From JBBECF01 sp040881945 (GTDB taxonomy: Bacteria; Pseudomonadota; Alphaproteobacteria; Dongiales; Dongiaceae), in assembly GCA_040881945.1 (NCBI GenBank), contig JBBECF010000131.1:1-20031 (forward strand): DNA of 20,031 nucleotides, given 5' to 3'. Below the pieces are notes generated by a model, which was given only the letters and a program-made list of their open reading frames with translations, did no database searches and had not been told where the DNA came from. The position numbers were made by a program, and so were the translations under genes. How positions within the stretch are numbered: position 1 is the first letter of the stretch; every line of letters begins with the position of its first letter. This document shows, in pieces, positions 1-6,722 of the stretch.

Positions 1-292
1 TCTCCCGCGAGACTTCCCGCCTGCGGGCCGAAGCCCTTCGGCGGGCGAAGGCCCGCTGCGCATGGGGTTCGTCGCTCGTTTTTCGGATTCCCGCCGGATG
101 AACCGCAAAGGCACCAAGGCACGAAGATCGATTCTTGCGGCCTTCGGCCGCATCCTTGATCCTTCGTGCCTTCGAGTCTTGGTGGTTCCCTTCACTTCTC
201 CCGCGGGGCGTTCCCGCCGGACATGGGGTTCATCGCTCGGTTTCGAGGTTCCGCCGGGCGGGGCTCGCCTGCGGGGGGGCGAAGCCCCAAGT
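1..292. repeat. gene-free cluster of diverged direct repeats and GC hairpins
   Basis: No convincing gene lies in 1-323. Two diverged copies of one unit can be aligned by eye. Each contains TCTCCCGCG, then TTCCCGCC, then CATGGGGTTCRTCGCTCG (1-99 and about 198-292). Copy one carries a GC hairpin inserted between TTCCCGCC and CATGGGG: GCGGGCC at 23-29 pairs with GGCCCGC at 50-56, with an alternative inner stem GCCGAA (27-32)/TTCGGC (37-42). Copy two ends in a hairpin at 260-288 (GGGGCTCGCC against GGCGAAGCCCC, one bulged A). The second hairpin lies just 3' of infA on the minus strand and could protect or end that transcript, but it has no T-tract. The arrangement resembles REP/BIME-type intergenic repeats. 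The family is not identified. Confidence 0.6.
100..188. repeat. 89-bp imperfect inverted repeat
   Basis: The left arm starts GAACCGCAAAGGCACCAAGG and the right arm ends CTTGGTGGTTC. The strongest part pairs AAGGCACGAAG (about 117-127) with CTTCGTGCCTT (about 162-172). At the centre is a perfect TGCGGCC-TTC-GGCCGCA hairpin (about 136-152). The element sits between the two diverged direct-repeat units and looks like a dispersed intergenic palindrome. No transposase or coding potential is visible. Confidence 0.6.
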
Positions 293-323
293 CAGGCGGC
301 GCGAACCGCGGCCTTGACGGCCG

Positions 324-599
324 TCAGCGCCGCTTGAACGGGGGCCGCCGCCGCGCCACCGGCGCCGCCGCGCCGCGCTCTTCCTTGTGGCGGAAGGTGA
401 TCCGGCTCTTGGTCAGGTCGTAGGGCGTCATCTCGACGGTGACGCGGTCCCCGGCCAGGATGCGGATGCGGTGCTTGCGCATCTTGCCGGCGGTGTAGGC
501 GAGCGTGTCGTGGCCGTTGTCCAGGCGCACGAGGAACCGGGAGTCGGGCAGCATCTCGACGACGACACCGTCGAACTCGATCAGAGCTTCTTTTGTCAC
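324..599 (-). CDS. infA: translation initiation factor IF-1 with basic C-terminal tail
   Basis: IF-1 binds the A site of the 30S subunit during initiation, with IF-2 and IF-3. Residues 1-72 match the whole canonical S1/OB-fold protein, including AGKMRKHRIRILAGD (about 37-51) and EMTPYDLTKSRITFR (about 56-70). Residues 73-91 are an added tail rich in Ala, Pro and Arg. The start is GTG, preceded by GAGGAG five bases upstream (605-610), which fixes it firmly. The gene lies 97 bp downstream of csp on the same strand, so it may be read partly from the csp promoter through a hairpin, or from its own unseen promoter. Downstream is only the repeat cluster. The family call is very secure; any role of the tail is unknown. 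Confidence 0.95.
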   Translation of the reverse strand: MTKEALIEFDGVVVEMLPDSRFLVRLDNGHDTLAYTAGKMRKHRIRILAGDRVTVEMTPYDLTKSRITFRHKEERGAAAPVARRRPPFKRR

Positions 600-637
600 G
601 CGATCTCCTCAAACGAAAGCGATTGGGCGGAACGGCG

Positions 638-691
638 GCGGGGCGGCCGACCCGCTGCGCTCGCGCGCAAGCGCGGCGAGAGCCGCCCCGC
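638..691 (-). terminator. strong stem-loop directly after the csp stop
   Basis: GCGGGGCGGC (638-647) and GCCGCCCCGC (682-691) form a perfect 10-bp stem. The 34-nt loop can itself fold (GCGCT/AGCGC). The stem begins six bases after the csp stop codon on the minus strand. There is no run of T after it, so it may be a leaky terminator or a 3' stability hairpin that sets the csp to infA ratio rather than a full stop. Confidence 0.5.
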
Positions 692-696
692 AAGGA

Positions 697-903
697 TCAC
701 GCGGCCTTGAGATTGATTGCCGAAGTCTTGCCTTGCTGGCCTTTCTCGATGTCGAAGCTGACGCGCTGGCCTTCGCGAAGATCGCCGAGGTCGGAGCGCT
801 CGACGGCCGAGATGTGCACGAACACGTCCTTCGAGCCGTCGTCCGGCTGAATGAAGCCGAAACCCTTCGTCGGGTTGAACCACTTAACGGTACCGATGGG
901 CAT
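697..903 (-). CDS. csp: cold-shock domain protein (CspA family)
   Basis: A 68-aa nucleic-acid-binding OB-fold protein that binds single-stranded RNA/DNA and melts mRNA structure. RNP1 (KGFGFIQ) and RNP2 (DVFVHIS) are both intact, after the usual MPIGTVKWFN start, and the length is normal. The ATG at 903 follows GGAGGGG (on the plus strand CCCCTCC at 908-914). A longer reading from 990 is open but adds 29 residues foreign to the family. A near-ideal promoter upstream gives a leader of about 125 nt, as is common for cspA-type mRNAs whose leaders respond to temperature. A stem-loop follows the stop, and infA lies downstream on the same strand. Whether it is cold-induced or constitutive cannot be read from the sequence. 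Confidence 0.95.
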   Translation of the reverse strand: MPIGTVKWFNPTKGFGFIQPDDGSKDVFVHISAVERSDLGDLREGQRVSFDIEKGQQGKTSAINLKAA

Positions 904-1033
904 AGATCCCCTCCATTGATGACACGCCGACGCGCGCCCATGGCGCGGCGGATCAAACTGCGAATTGGAGTGGACCGGGTCGGAGCCCAAGCGAGCTTAA
1001 TGACGAGGCCGACCCAAATCGAGTTGACTGCGC

Positions 1034-1063
1034 ATTATATAGAGCGCAGGCCGGTTTTTGCAA
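1034..1063 (-). promoter_or_regulatory. sigma70-type promoter for csp
   Basis: On the minus strand TTGCAA (1058-1063) is followed after 18 bases by a perfect TATAAT (plus-strand ATTATA, 1034-1039). The predicted start near 1027 leaves a leader of about 125 nt before the csp ATG. This is the clearest promoter in the first 2 kb. Confidence 0.7.
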
Positions 1064-1132
1064 GGGCGTTCCCGCCCGGCCGGGACGCCTATGATCGGCT
1101 ACCGACCCTTCGATTCCGCGGGAGGCGCGCCC

Positions 1133-1912
1133 ATGTCCGAGTCCATCCTGGTCAGCCGCGACGGCGACGTTGCCACCGTCACACTCAACCGGCCCGAGCG
1201 GCTGAACGCCCTCGATCTCGCCGCCTGGCGCCGGATCGGCGCGGCCGTCCGCGAGCTGGCCGCCGACGAAGGCTTGCGCTGCGTCGTGCTGCGCGGCGCC
1301 GGGGACCAAGCGTTCGCGGCCGGCGCCGACATCGCCGAGTTCGAGAGGGAGCGGGCGACGGTCGGGCAGGCGCGCGACTACGGCCGCGTCGTCGAGGACG
1401 CGATGACCGCGGTGGCCGAATGCCGCCACCCGACGATCGCGCTGATCCGGGGCGCCTGTGTCGGCGGCGGGCTGACGCTCGCCGCGAGCTGCGATCTGCG
1501 CATCTGCGGCGCCGGCAGCCGCTTCGGCGTGCCGATCAACCGTCTCGGCCTGACCATGGCCTACGCCGAGCTGCGCGGCCTCGTCGATCTGGTCGGCCCG
1601 GCCGGCGCCCTGGAAATCCTGCTCGAAGGCCGCGTCGTCGACGCCGAACGCGCGCTGCAACTCGGCCTCGTCAACCGGGTCACCGCCGACGACAGGGTCG
1701 AGGCGGAAGTCGAGGCCGCCGCGCGGCGCATCGCCGACGGGGCGCCGCTGGTGGCGCGCTGGCACAAGAAATTCATTCGCCGCCTGCTCGACCCGCGCCC
1801 GCTGACCCCGGCGGAGCAGGACGAGAGCTTCGCCGCCGCCGGCACCGAGGACTATCGCAACGGGGTGCGCGCCTTCCTGGCCAAGCAGAAGCCGCGGTTC
1901 GAGGGCCGCTGA
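1133..1912 (+). CDS. enoyl-CoA hydratase/isomerase (crotonase) family protein, atypical active site
   Basis: A 259-aa crotonase-fold protein expected to act on an acyl-CoA thioester. The first oxyanion-hole loop AFAAGADIAEF (60-70) and the second, with GGG at 111-113, are present, as is the usual C-terminal EGRVVDAERALQLGLV stretch. Where rat mitochondrial hydratase has Glu144 (GGGCELA) this protein has Thr115, and where that enzyme has Glu164 (FGQPEILLG) it has Ile135 (FGVPINRLG). Ordinary hydration of enoyl-CoA is therefore doubtful; an isomerase, hydrolase or other crotonase-type reaction is possible. ATG 1133 has GGAGG at 1121-1125; earlier in-frame starts from 1058 lack family similarity. 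It is divergent from csp and 169 bp upstream of glgX. Confidence 0.88.
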   Translation: MSESILVSRDGDVATVTLNRPERLNALDLAAWRRIGAAVRELAADEGLRCVVLRGAGDQAFAAGADIAEFERERATVGQARDYGRVVEDAMTAVAECRHPTIALIRGACVGGGLTLAASCDLRICGAGSRFGVPINRLGLTMAYAELRGLVDLVGPAGALEILLEGRVVDAERALQLGLVNRVTADDRVEAEVEAAARRIADGAPLVARWHKKFIRRLLDPRPLTPAEQDESFAAAGTEDYRNGVRAFLAKQKPRFEGR

Positions 1913-1942
1913 GCCGTTGCCGGACGGAACGGCGCAGCGACC

Positions 1943-1970
1943 TTGCGCCGGCGAGTCGGGTGGTTAGAAT
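1943..1970 (+). promoter_or_regulatory. possible promoter upstream of glgX
   Basis: TTGCGC (1943-1948), 16 bases, then TAGAAT (1965-1970). This is a moderate sigma70 match placed after the crotonase stop. A transcript starting near 1977 would carry the short reading frame at 1996-2073 and then glgX. Confidence 0.35.
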
Positions 1971-1995
1971 CGGGCGTCTTCGACGGAGAGAACTC

Positions 1996-2073
1996 GTGAA
2001 CGAGCGGACCGGGCGGCGATCGCGGCGCGGCGGCAGCATGGGCGCGGTCCCGCTCCAGCCGGCGCCGGGCTGA
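1996..2073 (+). CDS. possible 25-codon leader ORF before glgX
   Basis: GTG at 1996 follows GGAGAG (1985-1990) by five bases, a better ribosome site than that of glgX itself. It encodes 25 residues, Arg-rich in the first half (MNERTGRRSRRGG...) and Pro/Ala-rich at the end, and stops at 2071-2073, eight bases before the glgX ATG. In this G+C-rich DNA a short open frame can arise by chance and no homologue is recognised. If translated it could couple ribosomes into glgX. Confidence 0.25.
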   Translation: MNERTGRRSRRGGSMGAVPLQPAPG

Positions 2074-2081
2074 GCGCGGCG

Positions 2082-4220
2082 ATGCGGTCGTCGCGGATCG
2101 CGGTCGGGGACGGTCGCCCGTATCCGCTCGGCGCCACCTGGGACGGCCAGGGCGCCAACTTCGCCCTGTTCTCGGCCAACGCCGAGCGCGTCGATCTGTG
2201 CCTCTTCGATCGCACCGGCCGCCGCGAGATCGAGCGCGTGACGCTGCCGGACTACACCGACGAGGTCTGGCACGGCTATCTGCCCGAGGTGCTGCCCGGG
2301 ACGCTCTACGGCTACCGCGTCTACGGGCCCTACGACCCGGCGCGCGGCCATCGCTTCAATCATCACAAGCTGCTGCTCGACCCCTATGCGAAGGCGCTGC
2401 ACGGCCGGTTCGTGTGGAGCGACGCTCACTACGGCTTTCGCGTCGGCAACCCGCGCGAGGACCTGCAGTTCGACGGCCGCGACAGCGCGCGGGCGACGCC
2501 GAAATGCGTGCTCGTCGACCCGGCGTTCTCGTGGGGCGGCGACCGGCCGCCGGAGACGCCGTGGGACCGGACCGTGATCTACGAGCTGCACGTCCGCGGC
2601 TTCACCATGGGACGCAAGGATTTCGCCGCCCCGCTGCGCGGCACGGTGAGCGCGCTTGCGTCGCCGCCGGCGATCGACCACCTGCGCCGGCTCGGCGTCA
2701 CGGCCGTGGAGTTGCTGCCGGTGCACGCCTTCCTCGACGAGCGGCCCCTGGTCGAACGCGGCCTGAAAAACTATTGGGGCTACAACTCCATCGCATTCTT
2801 CGCGCCGGAGCCGCGCTACCTCGCGACCGGGCTGATCGGCGAATTCAAGACCATGGTCCGGCGCCTGCACGACGCCGGCATCGAGGTCATCCTCGACGTC
2901 GTCTTCAACCACACGGCCGAAGGCGGACGGCTCGGCCCGACGCTGTGCTTCCGCGGCATCGACAACGCGTCGTACTACCGCCTGGTGCGCGGCGACGAAC
3001 GCCAGTACGAGGACTTCACGGGCTGCGGCAACGCTCTCAACCTGCATCATCCGCGCGCCTTGCAGCTGGTCATGGATTCGCTGCGCTACTGGGTGCAGGA
3101 GATGCACGTCGACGGCTTCCGCCTCGACCTCGCCGTCACGCTGGCGCGCGAGGATGGCGGCTACGACCCGCATTCCGGGTTCCTCGACGCCGTGCGCCAG
3201 GACCCGGTTCTCTCGCGCGTCAAGCTGATCGCCGAGCCGTGGGACCTCGGCCCGCACGGCTACCAGACGGGCCGCTTTCCGCCGGGCTGGTCGGAGTGGA
3301 ACGACCGCTATCGCGATACCGTGCGCCGGTTCTGGCGCGGCGACGGCGGCCTGGCCGGCGAGTTCGCCTCGCGCCTGACCGCCTCGGTCGAGCTCTTCGG
3401 GCGCCAGGGGCGACGGCCCTGGGCGAGCATCAACTACGTCACCGCCCATGACGGCTTCACGCTGCAGGATCTGGTCAGCTACGCCATCAGGCACAACGAG
3501 GCGAACGGCGAAGGCAACCGCGACGGCCCGGCCGAGAACCATAGCTGGAACAGCGGCGTCGAGGGGCCGACGGACGATCCGGCGGTGCTCGACCTGCGGG
3601 CGCGGCAGAAACGCAACCTGATCGCGACGCTGCTGCTGTCACAGGGCGTGCCGATGCTGCTCGCCGGCGACGAGCTCGGCAACGGCCAGCGCGGCAACAA
3701 CAACGCCTATTGCCAGGACAACGAAATCGGCTGGCTCGACTGGAACGGGTTCGACGCCGGCGACGACGCGTTTTTCCAGTTCGTCCGCTTCTTGATCGGT
3801 TTCCGGGCCGAGCATCCTTGCCTGCGGCAACGCCGGTTCCTCGACGGCACGGCGCGGTCGGGCCGGGCGCTCAAGGACGTGACCTGGTTGACGCCGCAAG
3901 GCACGGAAAAGACCCCGGCGGACTGGACCTTTCCGGACGCGCGCTGCCTGTGTCTCGTCCTCGCCGGCGCCGATCGCCGCGACGCCGGGCCGGACCGCGG
4001 CGATCCGGACGCCGCCCTGTTCATCGCCATCAACGCGCATCGCGACGCGGTTCCCGTCCGTGTCGTCGGGGTCGGCGCCGTGGCGCACTGGGCGCTGGCG
4101 ATCGACACGGCGTCGCCCTCCGGTCGCGGCGACGGCCGGCGCGTCGCGGCGGGCGGGACGCTCGACGTCGCCGCGCGCTCGCTGGTCGTTCTCGTCGGCC
4201 GGCCGGCGTCCCCTCCATGA
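2082..4220 (+). CDS. glgX: glycogen debranching enzyme GlgX (GH13)
   Basis: A 712-aa alpha-1,6-glucosidase/isoamylase-type enzyme that removes the short branches left after phosphorylase trims glycogen. An N-terminal CBM48-like domain (about 10-100) is followed by the GH13 barrel and a C-terminal beta domain. The conserved strand-4 motif DVVFNHT is at 272-278, the nucleophile Asp349 in VDGFRLD, the acid/base Glu385 in IAEPWDLG, and the transition-state Asp457 in TAHDG. Length is usual for GlgX. ATG 2082 has little Shine-Dalgarno sequence, but no ATG, GTG or TTG lies upstream in frame back to about 1980, so the start is accepted. It is convergent with glgP, with only 15 bp between stops, so the two transcripts must overlap at their 3' ends. 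Confidence 0.95.
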   Translation: MRSSRIAVGDGRPYPLGATWDGQGANFALFSANAERVDLCLFDRTGRREIERVTLPDYTDEVWHGYLPEVLPGTLYGYRVYGPYDPARGHRFNHHKLLLDPYAKALHGRFVWSDAHYGFRVGNPREDLQFDGRDSARATPKCVLVDPAFSWGGDRPPETPWDRTVIYELHVRGFTMGRKDFAAPLRGTVSALASPPAIDHLRRLGVTAVELLPVHAFLDERPLVERGLKNYWGYNSIAFFAPEPRYLATGLIGEFKTMVRRLHDAGIEVILDVVFNHTAEGGRLGPTLCFRGIDNASYYRLVRGDERQYEDFTGCGNALNLHHPRALQLVMDSLRYWVQEMHVDGFRLDLAVTLAREDGGYDPHSGFLDAVRQDPVLSRVKLIAEPWDLGPHGYQTGRFPPGWSEWNDRYRDTVRRFWRGDGGLAGEFASRLTASVELFGRQGRRPWASINYVTAHDGFTLQDLVSYAIRHNEANGEGNRDGPAENHSWNSGVEGPTDDPAVLDLRARQKRNLIATLLLSQGVPMLLAGDELGNGQRGNNNAYCQDNEIGWLDWNGFDAGDDAFFQFVRFLIGFRAEHPCLRQRRFLDGTARSGRALKDVTWLTPQGTEKTPADWTFPDARCLCLVLAGADRRDAGPDRGDPDAALFIAINAHRDAVPVRVVGVGAVAHWALAIDTASPSGRGDGRRVAAGGTLDVAARSLVVLVGRPASPP

Positions 4221-4235
4221 GCGAGGCCGCGCCGG

Positions 4236-6722
4236 TCACGACGGGACCGGGGCGACCCCCCAGATTTCACCGGCGTAGTCGCGGGCCATGCGGTCGGCGG
4301 AGAACCGGCCCATATGGGCGACGTTGAGGATGGCCTTGCGGGTCCATTCGGGGTAATCGCGGTAGGCGGCGTCCACCCGGTCGTGGCAGGCCAGGTAAGC
4401 GGCGTAGTCGGCGAGGAGGAGGTAATGATCGCCGCCCGCGGTCAGGCTGTCGAAGACCGGCGCGAAGCGATCGGGCGCCTCCGGCGCGAAGGTGCCCGAC
4501 CGGACCATGTCGAGCGCTTCCTTCAGCTCCGGATCGGATTCGTAAAGCTGTCGCGGGTCGTAACGGTTTTCGCGCCTGAGCGCGAGCACCTCTTCGACCC
4601 TCAGGCCGAAGATGAAGATGTTTTCCTCGCCGACGGCGCGGGCGATCTCGGCGTTGGCGCCGTCCCATGTGGCGATGGTGAGCGCCCCGTTCAACGCCAG
4701 CTTCATGTTGCCGGTGCCGGCGGCTTCCGTCCCGGCTGTCGATATCTGCTGCGATAAATCGGCGGCGGGAATGATGTCCTGCGCGGTCGAGACGTCGTAG
4801 TTCGGGATGAAGACGACTTTCAGCAACCCGTTCACCGCCGGATCCCGGTTGACGGTGTTCGCAACGGCGACGATCAGGCGGATGATCGACTTGGCCATGA
4901 CATAGCCGGGCGCCGCCTTGCCGGCGAAGATCACGGTCCGCGGCAGGAGACCCTCGCCCCGGCCGGCGCGGATCCGGTTGTAGCGGGTCACGACCTGGAG
5001 CAGGTTCAACAACTGGCGCTTGTACTCGTGGATCCGCTTGATGTGGACGTCGAACATCGACGCCGGGTCGACCTCGATGCCGACGCGCGTGCGGATGAAC
5101 CGCGCGAGGCGCTCCTTGTTGGCCCGCTTGACGGCGCGGAAATCCTCCTGGAAGCCGGCGTCGGCGGCCAGCGGCGCAAGCTCGGCCAAACGGTCGAGGT
5201 CGGCGATCCATCGGTCCGAGATGCGCGCGGAGATCAGTCCGGCGAGGCCCGGATTGGCCTCGTTCAGCCATCGCCGCGGCGCGATACCGTTGGTCTTGTT
5301 GACGATTCGGCCTGGAAAGAAGGCGTCGAAATAGGCGAAGATCGTGCGCCGCATGATGTCGGTATGGAGCTCGGAGACGCCGTTGACCTTGTGGCTGCCG
5401 ACCACGGCGAGGTGCGCCATCCGCACCGCGCGCGATCCGCCCTCGTCGATCAGCGACATGCGGCGCACCCGCTCGACATCGTCGGGATGACGTTGCCTGA
5501 CCTCCGACAGGAACTTCTCGTTGATCGCGACGACGATCTGCAGGTGCCGGGGCAGGGTCGCCCCGAACAGATCGAGCGGCCAGGTCTCGAGCGCCTCCGG
5601 CAGCAGGGTGTGGTTGGTGAAGGCGCAGGTCCGCACCGCAACGTCCCAGGCCGCATCCCAGGCGAGCCCATAGACGTCGACGAGCAGGCGCATCAGCTCC
5701 GGGATGGCCAGCGCCGGATGCGTGTCGTTGAGCTGAATCGCGACCTTGTCGGGGAGCATCGCCAAGGATGCGTGCTTCTTGAAGAAGCGGGCAAGAATGT
5801 CCTGCAGCGAGGCGCTGACGAGGAAGTATTCCTGCCTGAGCCGCAGCTCGCGGCCCATGCTCGTGCTGTCGCTCGGATACAGCACCTTCGACAGCGTCTC
5901 CGTCTCGCTCTTCTCCTGGACGGCCTGGATGTAGTTGCCGGCGTTGAAGTACATAAGGTTGAAGTCGGCGGTGGCCTTGGCCGACCACAGGCGGACCGCG
6001 CTCACGGTGTCGTTGCCGAACCCGACCACCGGGATGTCGTAGCCCATGGCGGTCACGTCGTTGGTGTCGACCCACTCGGCGTGCGCCTCCTCCGCGTCAT
6101 CGCGGATCTCCGCGACGCGGCCGTTGAAGGAGATGGTGTGATGGACGTTGGGACGGCTGAATTCCCACGGGCTCGGGTTCTTCAGCCAGTTCTCCGGATG
6201 CTCGACCTGCTCGCCGCCCTCGATGCTCTGGCGGAACAGCCCGTACTCGTAGCGGATGCCGTAGCCGAAGCCGGCGTAATGCTGCGCCGCCATCGAATCG
6301 AGCATGCACGCCGCCAGGCGCCCGAGACCGCCGTTGCCGAGCGCCGGCTCGACCTCGAAGTCCCACAGCTGCTCCAAATCGACCTGGAAATCGGCCAGGG
6401 CGTGGCGGCAGACCTCGACCAGGCCCTGGTTGATCAGGCTGCTTTTCAGCAGCCGTCCGGGCAGGAACTCCATCGACAGGTAATAGACGATCTTCGCGTC
6501 GTGCTCGTAGTAGCGACGGACGGTGCGAATGTGCGAGGCGATCAACCGCGAGCGAACGAAATAGGCCAGCGCGTAGAACCAATCGTGGTTGGACGCGAAG
6601 GCCGGATCGCGCCCCATCCCGTTCACCATGCTTCGGATGAGGTCGCGCTTGACCGCCTCCACGCCGGCCTCGGCGGCGGGAAACCCCAGCCCGAATCCGG
6701 CTTCCCGCAGGACATCGCTCAA
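4236..6722 (-). CDS. glgP: glycogen/maltodextrin phosphorylase (GT35), TTG start
   Basis: A pyridoxal-phosphate enzyme releasing glucose-1-phosphate from the non-reducing ends of alpha-1,4-glucan. GT35 features run the full length: YYLSMEFLPGR and EPALGNGGLGRLAA near the N-terminus, AIQLNDTHPALAIPELMR in the middle, KRIHEYKRQLLN, and the PLP site GTGNMKLALNGALTIATWDGAN with Lys at about 674. I take TTG at 6720-6722 as the start: it gives 828 aa, the usual family length, and overlaps the glgA stop as TTGA, with GGGAG ten bases upstream. The first ATG in this frame after it lies inside conserved sequence. The reading open further upstream to 6860 lies wholly within glgA. Translation is probably coupled to glgA. 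Confidence 0.94.
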   Translation of the reverse strand: MSDVLREAGFGLGFPAAEAGVEAVKRDLIRSMVNGMGRDPAFASNHDWFYALAYFVRSRLIASHIRTVRRYYEHDAKIVYYLSMEFLPGRLLKSSLINQGLVEVCRHALADFQVDLEQLWDFEVEPALGNGGLGRLAACMLDSMAAQHYAGFGYGIRYEYGLFRQSIEGGEQVEHPENWLKNPSPWEFSRPNVHHTISFNGRVAEIRDDAEEAHAEWVDTNDVTAMGYDIPVVGFGNDTVSAVRLWSAKATADFNLMYFNAGNYIQAVQEKSETETLSKVLYPSDSTSMGRELRLRQEYFLVSASLQDILARFFKKHASLAMLPDKVAIQLNDTHPALAIPELMRLLVDVYGLAWDAAWDVAVRTCAFTNHTLLPEALETWPLDLFGATLPRHLQIVVAINEKFLSEVRQRHPDDVERVRRMSLIDEGGSRAVRMAHLAVVGSHKVNGVSELHTDIMRRTIFAYFDAFFPGRIVNKTNGIAPRRWLNEANPGLAGLISARISDRWIADLDRLAELAPLAADAGFQEDFRAVKRANKERLARFIRTRVGIEVDPASMFDVHIKRIHEYKRQLLNLLQVVTRYNRIRAGRGEGLLPRTVIFAGKAAPGYVMAKSIIRLIVAVANTVNRDPAVNGLLKVVFIPNYDVSTAQDIIPAADLSQQISTAGTEAAGTGNMKLALNGALTIATWDGANAEIARAVGEENIFIFGLRVEEVLALRRENRYDPRQLYESDPELKEALDMVRSGTFAPEAPDRFAPVFDSLTAGGDHYLLLADYAAYLACHDRVDAAYRDYPEWTRKAILNVAHMGRFSADRMARDYAGEIWGVAPVPS

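Noticed and set aside
505..2073. 522-residue open frame on the plus strand
   Set aside because: It runs antisense through csp and out of frame through the crotonase gene; the product is Arg/Pro-rich without family features. Only its last 25 codons have a ribosome site, reported separately as a possible leader frame.
1773..3542. 589-residue open frame antisense to glgX
   Set aside because: A shadow of glgX caused by high third-position G+C; no motifs.
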